A DNA stretch of 64,000 nucleotides, taken from positions 61,202,844-61,266,843 of the forward strand of contig OY992540.1 in NCBI GenBank assembly GCA_963921195.1. The letters are read 5' to 3'. Both the position numbers and the translations under genes were made by a program. This document shows positions 11,372 through 22,163 of the stretch, one piece after another (positions within the stretch are counted from its first letter, which is position 1; the number at the start of each line of letters is the position of its first letter). The stretch comes from Pegoplata infirma. Taxonomy: Eukaryota; Arthropoda; Insecta; Diptera; Anthomyiidae. Below the pieces are notes generated by a model. It worked only from the letters and a program-made list of their open reading frames with translations, searched no databases and was not told where the DNA came from.

Positions 11372-12560
11372 CCCACTGAAGTCTTACATTTTTTTCAAAT
11401 GCGTTTTCAATAAGTCTAAAAAAAGAGTATTAAATCTAGCGCTGAGATAAATATTGTTAAAAGTCGACTTCAGTGAAATTTAATAGCGGTTCTTTTTTTA
11501 GAACATATAAACCGCCTATCTCATATTTGTAGGGGTCACTTTCTATTTTGATACCCTCCAGTTAGTGATAGGGGATATATATAAGTTTGTCATTGCGTTT
11601 GTTACTCATCGAAATATCTTTCTGGGACGCCATAAAGTATATATATTATGGATCAGTGATCGATTCTAAGACATAGCGATGTCCGTCTGTCGCTCCGTCT
11701 GTCCGTCTGTGTGGAAATGGTGATCACGGCCAAAGTATTAAACATATATGACTAAGATTTAGCAAATTAACTTGTTGTTGTTCTAAGTAGTTTGGTATTG
11801 CATTTGAGCGAAATCGGTTTAAAAGTTATGAACTAAAATGAAAGCACACCTCGAAAATTTTGGTATATTCTAAATAACCTAAAAATACAAAATGCTTTAA
11901 ATTGGCTGCTGGTTGGCATATGTGAACAGAATTGAACACATAATAAATTTCGCGGAAGATTTTTTACCAAATTTTTTTTTTTTTGCAAATAATCTCTTTT
12001 TACATTGTGTAGGGTATCAATACATTCGGCAAAGCTGAACTTAACTTTTTTACTTGTTTTTATTAATTTTTTTACTCTTTTTTTAATCATTTACTTATAT
12101 CGCACGAACTTTTGACCTTTGAAACCACTAGTAAAGTTTGATACAGAAAATATTTGTAGCACATTTTAACCCTTTAAACGCACTCCTTGGTCGTGTACAC
12201 GAATTTGGTGAAAAACAATTAAATAGTACGTGATAATTTACAACTTTACTTTTTTAATCATTTTGCACTTTTTTCACGAACTTTCGATCGTTGAAAACCC
12301 CTAGTGAAATTTGAAAAAATGATTGTAGAACATTTTAAGCCTATAAACGAACGTTTTATTGAGGTTCTTCGAGGATATTTTTAAAAATAGACCGAAAAGA
12401 CCCCTATAAATGGGAGCTAGAGGGTTAATATGTTCTAAGAAAAGAACTGCCAATTTCACTGAAGACATCTTTAAACATTTTTTGCTTTAAAATTAAGTTT
12501 AATACTTTTTTTGGACATGGGCGTTTGACCTTTGAAACAAAATCAAAACTTCAGTGGACC
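11372..12560. mobile_element. Foldback element with CCACTGAAGT ends, carrying a DINE-1-like copy
   Basis: GGCCCACTGAAGTCTTACAT on the left matches the inverse complement of CAAAACTTCAGTGGACCATA on the right. Arms include GTTCTTTTTTTAGAACAT and AGTCGACTTCAGTGAAATTT, with inverted partners near 12430-12470. A complete DINE-1-like element sits in the loop. Related arm sequence (TTTTGACCTTTGAAACC, CATTTTAACCCTTTAAACG) is repeated at 53700-54110. Confidence 0.6.
11547..12062 (+). mobile_element. DINE-1-like element nested in a foldback
   Basis: It starts ATACCCTCCAGTTAGTGATA, has a GTCY tract at about 11681-11712, and ends AGGGTATCAATACATTCGG with hairpin GGCAAAGCTGAA and TTTTTTACTTGTTTT. It lies wholly inside the 11372-12560 palindrome, so it inserted after that element. 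Confidence 0.75.
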
Positions 12561-13093
12561 ATAAACAAACAAGTCGATTTAAGTTTTTTTACTCAAAAAT
12601 AATTTTTCTCTAAATAAAGTTATACTTCAAAAAAATTTTACATTAAGAAACAATTTTACACTCAAAAATTTACACTAAAAAAAATTAACAGTAAAAGATA
12701 TTTTACACAAAAAAAAACTTTTACACTCAAAGAATAAAGTAAGTATTTTTGTTACCAAAATGACTAAAAAAAGTTTTTTTTTTCTCAATATTAAATATTT
12801 CTAATCAAAAATTTTAATCTTTTTCACGTGAGAAAATGTTTCTATCATTTTTGTATTCATAAATTCGGCCAAGTCGAATTTCACTTTTCTAATTTTCGTG
12901 ACAATTTTCTGAATTTAAATTAATTTTTCTGAATGTTTTACTTCTTATGTTATAAGGTGTTACATGTTTATTAGACACTCATTGTGGCATCACTGTTCTT
13001 AAATAAATGACTGTTAGAATAAGTTTTATGTTTAGGCAAAATAAGGATAAATTTAAACCTCTTGTCAGTAAAAATGTAATGGTACATTTTCAA

Positions 13094-13706
13094 CTTTTTT
13101 ATACCCTCTAACTACAGTATGGTGGTATAATAGCTTTGTCATTTCTTATGTAACGCATCGAATTATAGGTCTATAATCCTATAAATTATTATTAATCGGT
13201 GGTCGATTCTAAGACATTTTAGCGGTGTCCATCTGTCCGTCCGTCCGTGGAAGACACGGTACAATCCAAAGTTAAAGAGCGAGATTCCTGAAGTGTGGCT
13301 CAAATAAGTTTTACGGTCTTGGGCTAGTTTAGTTCCGAATTGGGTAAAATCTGATCAGGGGAAAAAGTTCCACTTTTAAGAACTTAAAAAAAAAAACTTA
13401 ATTTGTTAACGTTTGTTTTGCTCTTTTGGTAAGCATATGAATACTTTTTTTGTGTCGTCAGAAGTTAAGAGTCTTTTAGGTAGATTCTGGCGACCAGAAA
13501 ATGTCATATGTTTTAATCCGCCTCTTTTTGTGGGTGTGGAAAAGAAAGTAATGCCAAAATTGTATAATTATAGTCCAAAAATTATTATGAATGAATTAGT
13601 AAACATTTATCGCGAGACGCCACTACATTTTTTTTAATTTTTGTTATCGTGTTAGAGGGTATAAAGGATTCGGCACAGCCGAATTTAACACTCTCACTTG
13701 TTTTAT
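13094..13706 (+). mobile_element. DINE-1-like element, complete copy
   Basis: Left block TATACCCTCTAACTACAG, short GTCY tract near 13227-13250, right block AGAGGGTATAAAGGATTCGG, hairpin TTCGGCACAGCCGAA and ACACTCTCACTTGTT. The 74-codon frame at 13413-13637 is repeat body, not a gene. It belongs to the same subfamily as 24091-24657. Confidence 0.75.
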
Positions 13707-14142
13707 TTTCATGTTAGACAGAACGAAAATGTTAATTTAATAATGAAGCAAGTTTTTAAAAAAGTAAATAAACTTTTTAGAAGAGTTTAATTTTAATGTA
13801 ATTTGTTGTTAAAAGTTTTTTTTACTCTTGTTTGAAAAGTGTTAATGTTGAGTGATACAATTTATGTAAAATGATATTTAAAAGAAAAGTTGTTTATTGT
13901 GTTGACAATTTATTTTTCTATTTTCATATATATATCAGGCATAAATAATAGAGAAATACATACTAATAATGTCAATTTGAAAAAAATAGTGGGTTCTGAT
14001 TAGTAGAAACTCGCAAAAAGTTAATATACATATGCTGTGTTTTTAAATTTTTTTTTTCGGATTAAACTTTTTAGTTTAAAAATATTATTTTAACATGCCA
14101 CAACAAATTTGGAAATTTTTTTTCATAATCTACGTTAAATTA

Positions 14143-14600
14143 CACGGAAAATAAAATTGTCAAAATTAAATCAACAAACTTCAATTGTAAATCAACCAAA
14201 CATGATATTAACCAAACATTTAGTAAAATCGGCCGCCTGTTAGTCCATAATTCAAATCTTCGATTTTGTTTTCAACAAATTTAGTTAATTAATTTTATTT
14301 CAAAACTCTTTTATCATGTCAATAAATAGTTTTCCTAAAATTTCTTTGTTGAAAAAAAAATTCATTTGTCAGATCAACAAATTGTGTTTGTGTTTATTGA
14401 ATTTCTTTGCTGAAAAAAATTAAGATTTTTTAACTTTTGTCAGATCAACATATTGTGTTTGTGTTTGTTGAATTCCTTGATAACAAAAAAATTATTTTTT
14501 CCACAATCAATTAAAATTTACAAGCGTTTGTTGATAAAGTGCAAAAATTAATTGTATTCACAAATATATGGGTTAATATAACAATTCGTTTTTTTCTGTG
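14143..14600. mobile_element. MITE with CACGGAAAA ends, TA-flanked, copy 1
   Basis: The ends CACGGAAAATAAAATTGTC and TTTTTCTGTG are flanked by TA on each side. The interior repeats AATTGTGTTTGTGTTTGTTG and TCAACAAA strings in inverted orientation. A closely related copy, inverted relative to this one, is at 45275-45727, and a more distant relative lies at 27710-28201. TA duplication and short ends suit a Tc1/mariner-derived MITE. Confidence 0.65.
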
Positions 14601-14840
14601 TACAAAATTTTTAATAAAAATTTTTTTATCTCATTATTTTCAAATTGATCACTGGTTAATTTGCGATAAAAGCAAAAAAAATTGACAAAAAATTATGCAT
14701 TTAAAAAATGCAAAAAAAAAACAAAAATGCAAAAAAAAAAAACAAAAAAATTTGTATCCGGGACTTCTCCAAAACCTTTTTTGGGACTTTTTTCAAAATT
14801 TGGATAATATAGAAAATTTTGAAAACAAATTTTTTGGACT

Positions 14841-15866
14841 TACAAAGGAAGTAGGGTTTCCAATCGGGATTCGTTTTTCGGAATCCAATCGTGATTCGTT
14901 TTTCTGAAAATCCCGATTTCGGGATTTTCAAGATATTTTTAATCCCGGGGACTCGCAGGATTTTTTGAAAATTTTCGGGATTTTTCGGGGTTTTTTTTTT
15001 CATTTTCTGTATTTCTGTAACTTTGGCAAATTCACGCGTTCGAAAAGATTTGCAAAGTTCTGTTGAATTTGTGAAATTCAAAAGTGGTAGAGATTCCTCC
15101 TGTGAAGGATATCCGTATTCGGTAATCTTTCTTACCTTTCGCCGCAGGTCATCGTTATCAAGGTTAAGCTGGACGCTAGTTATGTGATTTGCGTGAATCA
15201 TGTGAATCACATGTGGTGTAAGAGATTTTATTTCAGTCTCGTTATTACGAATGAGGGGGAGTTGAAAATCTACGTGAGTTATTAGTAAGTGAATCGAGCT
15301 ATTGCATAAGTGATTAATTTTTTTTTGCGGGAGCTTGCATAATTTGAATTTTTTTTTGAATTCTTGCAAAAAAAAAAATTTTCGCACTGTTTTTTTTTTT
15401 TTTTTGTAAAATAATTTTATAGCGTAAGTATAGTTTGCGTGACTCACGCATGAGCGTGATTGAATCCGGCATGAATCCGGCGAATCGATTTTTTTTATTT
15501 TGTATTACAAAATTCATATTTTATACAAATTATTTAAAAAATAATAAAAAATATTAAAAAAATAAAAAAAATCGGGATCCCGAAAATCACGGGATTGAAA
15601 ATCAGAAATCCCGAGATTCGGAATTTGCCTAATCTCGAAAATCCCGGGATTTCCCGATTAGAAGCCCTAAAAGGAAGTCTTCCTGGTGTCACCCTCCAAT
15701 CTTTATGGAACTGGTTTGGTTTTGTAAATTAGGAAAACTAAAGAGACCTGTATTTTTTAAACGGCTCAAATTCATGTCTAGTGGGTGCAATTGAGGGTGG
15801 AAGAAAATGCCCTTTTTCTGTGTTTTTCGTTTATCTTCAATATAATGCAAAAAAAAAAACCTAGTC
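14841..15866. mobile_element. CAAGGGAAGT-family element interrupted by a hAT-like insertion
   Basis: ACAAAGGAAG at 14842-14851 and CTTCCTGGTGTCACCCTCC resuming at about 15678 together give the family terminus seen at 58991. The body then follows that copy (CTTTATGGAACTGGTTT, AACCTAGTCAT) until about 15866, where other sequence begins. It is interrupted precisely at 14852-15669. Confidence 0.65.
14852..15669. mobile_element. hAT-like non-autonomous element, 818 bp
   Basis: The terminal inverted repeats TAGGGTTTCCAATCGGGAT and TAGGGCTTCTAATCGGGA (right end read inversely) are flanked by an exact 8-bp duplication AAAGGAAG at 14844-14851 and 15670-15677. An 8-bp duplication with TAGGG termini is diagnostic of the hAT superfamily. 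Subterminal CCCGAAAATC repeats occur on both sides. The 248-codon minus-strand frame at 14701-15447 crosses the left terminus into the host sequence and is composed of lysine/phenylalanine homopolymer; it is not a transposase. Confidence 0.85.
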
Positions 15867-15868
15867 AT

Positions 15869-18320
15869 TAGGCCGTATCGATTTTTACTTTTATTTTTTG
15901 TTTTTTGCTGAAATGGGTCCAAACAGTTTCTATTAGGTGTCAAAATGACTCGATAAAATTTTCGTGAAAATCAAAAATTTTCTTACCCTCCCGCATCGCG
16001 ATGTAAATAAAACCCCCCAAAAAAATTAAGTTTTGTTGTTGGTATTATCTATTTGGAAAAATAGGTCTTTACCATCTAGACAAGATTACATTCAAAAATA
16101 TAATTTTTTTTTTTCGCGAATTATGGGCCCTTAAGTAATAAAAATCGCGAAATCGTAACTTCATTTGCGATTTCTCCGAGTTAAGCCACACAAAATATGC
16201 TATGGTGGAAAACCTTCTGCTAGTGTTCCAAATGCCTCCCCCGAAGTCATATAATAATCCTTGGGCTTCCTCATCGTTGATTAAATAAATATTCCTAAGA
16301 AACTGTACTATACGAGTACAATAGGCCGTATCGATTTTTCTTTTTTTGAGCTGAAAGGGGTTCCAGAAAGTTTGTATTGGGAGCAAAGACGACTGCATAT
16401 AAATTTCGTCAAAGATTTTCTTTTATTTTTATGAGACTTCGTGGAGACTTTTGTAGTTCCAGCAGTAGGTTTTCCAACATATCATAATTTTTGCATTGGC
16501 TTAACTCGGAGAAATTGCTTCTAAAGTTATGATTCCGGGATTGTTTATTACTTAGAAGTCCTATAATTAGCAAAAAAAAAATTTTTGCGGTATTTTTTAT
16601 GGTGGTCTTGTCTAGAGAGGGAAAACCTATTTTTCCAAATAGATAATACCAACAGATAAAACTTGGTGGCCTACAATTAAAATGAAATATGTAATTTTTT
16701 TAGGTTTTTACTAGGGTATTCAATCGATTAACCGTTAATCGGTTAACCGATTAGTTTTGGTCGATTAACTGTTCGAATAATTTAAAATTGTCTATTTTCA
16801 AATAACAAATAAACCGATTAATTTGTGTCGATTAACCGATTAACCGAAATTTCTTTTTTTAGTACCTAATTTATTTTTTACCTATTTTTTTTTGCTTTAT
16901 TTTGTGTTTTGATGTTTTTTATAATTTAAATTACGGTTCTGCTGAAAAAAGTTTAGGTATAAAAAAAATTATCAAACTCTCTTTTAGCAATGTGTGAAAA
17001 CGTCGTCAATAAAATATTTTATCGAGGTCCTAAAAAGATATTTCGGTTTAAAAAAGAAATTGGTAAAACTAGCCAATTTTTTATACATTGCCAACAGTAT
17101 AAATTTTTCTAATAGTTTTCATGTGCCTAATCCGAATCTGACCTTAGAACTGATCTATCTCATCTTGAGATATTTAGATTTTCGATTGACAATACAGCAT
17201 AAACTCAAATTTTTGCAATGTTCGCGAATTATTTTATGATGTATAAATAGTTCAACACATCTAAAATTCCTACTATTTTTCTTCCAAATACTTTTGGAAA
17301 TACTTTAGATATATTTTTTATTACGGAAATATCGACCGATGAAATTATTGCAGTTTCGGCACTAAAAAATAAAAGACAACAAATTTGGAAACCAAACAAT
17401 TTTTTTTGTTACTGATTTTAGTACCGAATTCGAATCTCGTAGGTGTAGATGCACCCCCGGCATCAATTTGGGTAAATTTTACCTTTTTATAAAAATTGAT
17501 TTGTTTTTTTTTGACATTTTGTACATTGAATTGGGCCCAATTTGGATTGGGCTAATTTTTCAGGGTGGCATACAAAAATTCTTTATTTGGGCTAACATTA
17601 TACAGGGTATTTAATGCTTTGCCATAACGGGTATAGATTCCTTACTAATAAAATTCTTAAAAGTATATAAAATTCGTGGTTTTATACAGGGGTAACTCAT
17701 GAATAGTAGTGACGGTAATAACGAAGTCGTTATTAACAGATGGCAATCTTTTTTAAGTATTTGGGAACAATTTGGGAATAACGAAAAATAAACATTGAAA
17801 AATTTCAAAACTATGAATGAAAATTATTGTTGTGTCACTTGAAAATAAAAAAATACATAATAAAAAAAAGAAATAAATATAACTAAATCAAAACGACGAG
17901 CAAAATTAAACGAAAAATAAAAGGGAAACAAAACTTCCAGCTTTCCCAGATACCATTTGTAAAACTAACACCACCTTTAAACGTCAAAAGAAACCGACTC
18001 ATGCATAGTCTTTATAAATATAAGTTTTTGGTTTCATATTCAATTTAAATTTAAAATTGATATTATTCGGTTAACCGAATAATTCAAATTTAACCGATTA
18101 ATAACCGATTAAATCCAAACCCCGATTAATTATTAGCTCGATTAACCGATTAAAGCAGAACCTCGATTAATTGAATACCCTAGTTTTTACTCTTACCGCG
18201 ATGCGGAAGGAAGGATAAAGAAATTTTTGATTTTCACAAAAATTTTATGGAGTCGTTTTGACACCCAAAGATAATTTTCGGACCCCTTTCAGTTCAAACA
18301 AAAAATAAAAGTGAGGAAGA
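15869..18320. repeat. Inverted-repeat block hosting a hAT-like insertion
   Basis: Sequence at 15885-15990 (GGTGTCAAAATGACTCGATA, GTGAAAATCAAAAATTT, CCGCATCGCGATG) recurs inverted at 18195-18313. Inside, 16038-16075 (GGTATTATCTATTTGGAAAA) pairs with 16610-16655. AGGCCGTATCGATTTTT is present twice directly, at 15869 and 16321. This is a composite palindromic element; the frames at 15689-15943 and 16069-16398 on minus belong to it and show no recognisable protein. Confidence 0.6.
16712..18182. mobile_element. hAT-like element, 1471 bp, GATTAACCG-rich ends
   Basis: The termini TAGGGTATTCAATCGATTAA and TAGGGTATTCAATTAATCG (right end inverted) are flanked by the exact 8-bp duplication GTTTTTAC at 16704-16711 and 18183-18190. 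Subterminal repeats of CGATTAACCG crowd both ends. An 81-codon frame at 16994-17239 may be a relic of a transposase but shows no motif I can name. I call it non-autonomous. Confidence 0.85.
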
Positions 18321-19259
18321 ATTTGAAAAACGGATTTTTAATCAGGTGATCAACACTCAAAATATTTTGTAGGCAAAAACAAATGAAAAGCACATTTAAA
18401 ACCAGTGAATAAACAATTGAAAACCATCCCAGTAATTATTCATTTGTTTTAACAAACATCAACATTTATTTTTTACTGTTGACAAAATTTTCTAAAATAA
18501 AAAATATTAAACATTAAAAAATTACCTTCTTTTCATTCATTCTTTCCAACAAATTCGAAAAAAATAACCTGCGAAAACATTAAAAACTATTGATAGTTCT
18601 GTTGTTTTTATCAGCAAAATCCAAAAAAATAAACTACCAAAACATTAAAAATTAATGATTTCGTCGGTTATTTTTTACAATTTTCAATTGAAATATTTTT
18701 TTAAAAATTTTTAATAAAGTTTTGGGGAATCGATCCCGCAATCAACTACATTCTGGCCAGACACTCTACCCATCGTGCCAAAGTCACTTGATACAAACAT
18801 GTTTTATATTTCTATAAATAATTTTTTTAAATTTTTTTTCTACAAAAAAATAACCTATTTGTGTAGGTAAAAACTAATGATATTTCATTAAAAAATGCCA
18901 ACAATTTAAAAAAAATTACTGACACAAATCATTAAAAATTTAAAGAATAATCAGTAGTTTTTACTTACAGAACAAAAATAAATGACTTTAAAAATTTAAT
19001 GTTAATGAAAGTCTTTATATTTCAGTGTGTTATTTTTGAAACAAAGGACGGAAGTAGTCATTAATAAAAACTGAACATCAAATAAATGTTTTTTCTTTTA
19101 AAAATGACTAAACGTAAAATTTTTTAAATAAACTACAACCAGTTAATGACATAATTTTTTGAGTGAAATAATACTTAAATTGATCATCAGAACTCAAACC
19201 CGAAAATGAGTGTTGAACGGTGTAATTTTCTTGAAATAAATCCAAGAGAATATCATAGT
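18321..19259. other. AT-rich stretch with weak inverted ends, holding a tRNA-like segment
   Basis: GATCAACACTCAAAATATTT near 18349 and ATTTTTTGAGTGAAATAAT near 19150 form imperfect inverted ends, which suggests an old MITE. Otherwise it is A/T runs, with the tRNA-like segment at 18724-18789 in the middle. No protein-coding gene is visible. Confidence 0.4.
18724..18789 (-). repeat. tRNA-like SINE head (A and B boxes)
   Basis: On the minus strand an A-box-like TGGCACGATGGG starts at the eighth base and a B-box-like GGATCGATTCC starts at the fifty-second, the spacing found in tRNAs. The acceptor stem does not pair and the T stem keeps only three of five pairs, so it is not a functional tRNA. 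A tRNA-derived SINE remnant is most likely. No poly-A tail or duplication was identified. Confidence 0.5.
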
Positions 19260-19320
19260 TTTTATAAATAAAGGAAATAATGACCTCGAGCTACAACAAA
19301 CCTTCTCAAAATATAATATT
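19260..19320. repeat. Single arm end of the 4612-5224 palindrome family
   Basis: The string AAATAATGACCTCGAGCTAC followed by CAAACCTTCTCAAAATATAAT matches the right terminus of the palindrome at 4612-5224. The partner arm is not nearby, so this is a truncated copy. Bases 19321-20150 are extremely AT-rich with no repeat partner or gene that I can support. Confidence 0.55.
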
Positions 19321-20173
19321 TGAAATGTCGAAAAAAACAAACTTTATTTAAAATAAACAGAATTTAAATAAATTAAAATCTTATTCGATGTCAAATAATC
19401 ATATGCATAGTTCATTTAATATTATTGCAAGATTACAACTATTGCATTTTTTTTATTTTGTCAAAAAAGTTAATTACACGATAAACTCCGTAAAAATGTT
19501 GAATGTTTTACCTTAATTGTTATTGTTCCAAACTTTAATTACTGATGGATTCAATTGACAGTTTTTTTTTTTATTTTTTTTTTTTAAGTTATGATGAAAA
19601 GCGTTAATTGGTTTAAAAATTTTTTAAGAGTAATAAGCTGGTTTTACATTGCAAATATTTTTTGAATTTATATGTTTTTTATGTTTTCATAATAAAGTAC
19701 TCCGGATATTTAATTAAAACATTTACCACTTTTTGTTTAAATAATCACTATTTAAATATACATATACTTTTTTGTATTTTTATGATTTTTTTTATTCATT
19801 TACACTTTTCAATTGGTGCTTTTTACTCATATGTATATTTATGTTTAATATTTTTAGATTTTTTGCCTTGTTACCACTAGTATTTTGTGAATATGAGCAT
19901 ATAAATTTTTATGTGCAATGACACAATATTTACACTAGAATTTTTTAGTATTTAATTTATACAAACAAATTTTCCGTTATATATTTTTATTAACAATCAA
20001 ATGTATAAATATTAATAAAAAAAATATTATTTTTTTTATATTTACTTTTTTATATTTATTTTTTGTTTATATTTTTTAAATATTTATTTGCCATAATTTA
20101 CATATTTAAAATATAAAAATATCCTGTCATTCACTTATAAAATAAATAAATATTTTTTTTATTTTATTTGCAG

Positions 20174-20552
20174 TGTTATTAACAACAATTTGTTTTGGTG
20201 AAATAAAACAAAACAGAAGAAGAACAAAAAAAAACTATAAGCACATGGTGGCAATAAGAGTTAAGCAGCCTACGTTCTGTGGTTTACAACTGTAGCCAAA
20301 AAATACACGAATTTAACATTGATGACAATAAACTTGGTTTTTATGTCATACAAATACATATAAATTTTTGTATACAAAAAAATAGGCAGAGAAAAAGAAT
20401 AAAAATAAAATAAAATTACATAAAATTGTTAAAAAAAAAATAATATTAAGTAACCCAACAAAAATTTTTGTTTGTAAAAAAAAAGAAGAATAAATCCAAT
20501 TAACATAATGTGCAAAACTGGACCTTTGAATTTTTCTTTAGAAAAACCATTG
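20174..20552 (+). other. Candidate exon: untranslated leader plus first codons
   Basis: A T-rich tract ending ATTTTATTTGCAG (20161-20173) gives a good 3' splice site, and TTGGTAAGC at 20551 gives a good 5' splice site. The 379 bases between them are A/G-rich, free of the long T runs that characterise the flanks, and contain AACAACAATT and AACAGAAGAAG strings typical of fly leaders. It has no repeat partner in the window. The ATG lies 45 bases before the donor. I cannot identify the gene. Transcript data would settle whether it is used; a chance pair of splice signals remains possible. Confidence 0.45.
20508..20552 (+). CDS. Partial CDS: possible first coding exon (15 codons)
   Basis: The ATG at 20508 is followed by 14 codons (MCKTGPLNFSLEKPL) that end in phase 0 exactly at the GTAAG donor. 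The context AACATAATG is acceptable for an insect start. Earlier ATGs occur in the leader (for example near 20244 and 20321), so translation from this one is not certain. I do not recognise the peptide. No downstream exon was found in the remaining 43 kb, which would make the next intron very large, as is common in flies with repeat-swollen genomes. If it is real, the surrounding transposons lie within introns of this gene. Confidence 0.35.
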
Positions 20553-20631
20553 GTAAGCCACACAAATTTTTTACACAATGTTTTTATCACTCAGAAAAAT
20601 TTTATAACTGAAAAAATAAATAAATGTACAA

Positions 20632-22163
20632 AACAAGTAGAAAAGTAAAATTCGACTTGGCCGAATCTATGAATACCCTCCACAATGCCCTTTTTAAGTG
20701 ATTGTAAGTTTTCTAACGTGAAAAAAAAAATAAAATTTGATTAAAAATATTTTATTTTGTGTAAAACAACTTTTTTTTAGTAATTAAAAAAAAAAAATTT
20801 ACTAAATTTTTTAGAGTGTAAAATTTTTTTTGAGTTTTAAATTTTTTTCGAATGTATTTTTTTTTTAGGGTAAAAATATTTTTGAATGACAACAAGTATA
20901 AAAATTAAATTCGACCGAATCTATGAATAACACAATGCCCTTTTTAAAGGATATTAAATTTTTTAATGTAAAAAAAATTAACAATTTTGATTAGAAATAT
21001 TTTAATTTGAGTAAAAAACATTTTTTTTGTCTTTTTTGTAAAAAAAAAATAATTTACTAATTTTTTTTGAGTGTAAAATTTTTTTCGAGTGCAATTTTTT
21101 TTTTTAGTGTAAAAATATTTCTTAAGGCCGTTAGTTACGATTATACTGAGTCGTATGATTTTGTTAAATCAAAATAAAATGAAATTTGGTCTGACTGTCA
21201 AAAAATCAAACCAAAAATATTTTCGATACATTGCTCTTTGCAACCATCACATTTCAAATAATATGAAAACAGCTGTTTAAAAAAATAAATGCTGAAAAAG
21301 ATAATTCATTGCGTATTTTTAAAAAATTCATTAAAATAAGAGACTTATAAATTAATAACCTTAAGTTTCTATCCTTAGTGTTTTGATTTTATGTTTTTGG
21401 CAATAAATTAAAAAAAAAATATATCCCTGATAAAATGAAAAGTCTCAGCTTTTAGAAATATTTCTAAATGACGAGTATTATACGACTGTCAAAATTTCTT
21501 CCGTATTACCTCCGTGTCATTACATTTCGCATGTACACGATAACATTTTTAAATTCTATAAGATTTTTTGACAGATCATTTTACTGAGTCTTATCGTGAC
21601 AAACGGCCTTTAGTGATAAAAATACTCCGTAAAGTAATTTTGTGGCTTATAATTGTTTTTAAAGCTTGTTTTTTTTAAACTCGGGTTTTTCAACACTTGA
21701 ATTTAAGGTGAACTTTTGGACCACTGAACTGATTTGGCTGAGATTGGAAATGAACCGGGACAGAGGAACGAAAAATATTTTTGCCACACTTCAGCACTCT
21801 CAGAATTGTCGTTCGAAAGTAACAGTGTGTTTTATCTCGTAAAATCATGAAAAACCCTTGCCGAAATTCAGTCTTTTGCTCATAACTTTTCAACCACTGG
21901 ACCGATTTCGCTGAATTGCAATACCAACCTGACCAGGTAAATACCCAACATAATATATTATGTGCCAAACTTCAGGAGCCTACGTAAAGTCTTTCAAAAT
22001 TTAGCGTGTTTTCAACAGATAGACGGACAGACGGACGGACGGACATCGCTAGATCGTCTTGAAACGGATCGGGGATCATTAATATATATACTTTATGGGT
22101 TCTTAGACCAATCTTTCGAGGTGTTAAAAACGGAATGACAAACTTATATATACCCTCTATCAC
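20632..22163 (-). mobile_element. DINE-1-like element with duplicated 3' part and a MITE insertion
   Basis: On the minus strand the 3' end is at 20632 (AACAAGTAGAAAAGTAAAAT, hairpin TTCGACTTGGCCGAA, ATACCCTCCACAATGCCC). A second, shorter copy of the 3' region begins near 20893, so the end is tandemly duplicated. The element continues past a MITE (21125-21609) to a GTCY tract at 22019-22045 and the 5' block ATACCCTCTATCACTAGAGT at 22150. Frames at 21690-22163 are repeat body. Confidence 0.7.
21125..21609. mobile_element. MITE with AGGCCGTTNGTNACGA ends, 485 bp
   Basis: Left end AGGCCGTTAGTTACGATTAT and right end, read inversely, AGGCCGTTTGTCACGATAAG are flanked by TTA on both sides. It interrupts the DINE-1-like element at 20632-22163. 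The arms also share an ACTGAGTC block. The 3-bp TTA duplication suggests a PIF/Harbinger-like MITE, but the terminus alone does not prove it. Confidence 0.7.

Larger units (their letters stand above)
11103..12900 (+). mobile_element. DINE-1-like element interrupted by a palindromic element
   Basis: The left end TTATACCCTCCACTTTGGAT begins a diverged copy. After the interruption at about 11372-12560 the 3' portion resumes (TTTTTTTACTCAAAAATAAT onward) and ends with CATAAATTCGGCCAAGTCG and TTTCACTTTTC. The GTCY tract is not recognisable here. The 5' and 3' portions could instead be two truncated copies, because the central body is missing. Confidence 0.5.

Noticed and set aside
14701..15447. 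A 248-codon minus-strand reading frame, the second longest in the window
   Set aside because: It crosses the left boundary of a hAT-like element into unrelated host sequence. Its translation is dominated by lysine and phenylalanine from A/T homopolymers, with no recognisable motif.
16712..18182. CGATTAACCG repeats as telomere-like or origin-like DNA
   Set aside because: They cluster at both ends of an element with TAGGG termini and an 8-bp duplication, so they are subterminal repeats of a hAT-like transposon.
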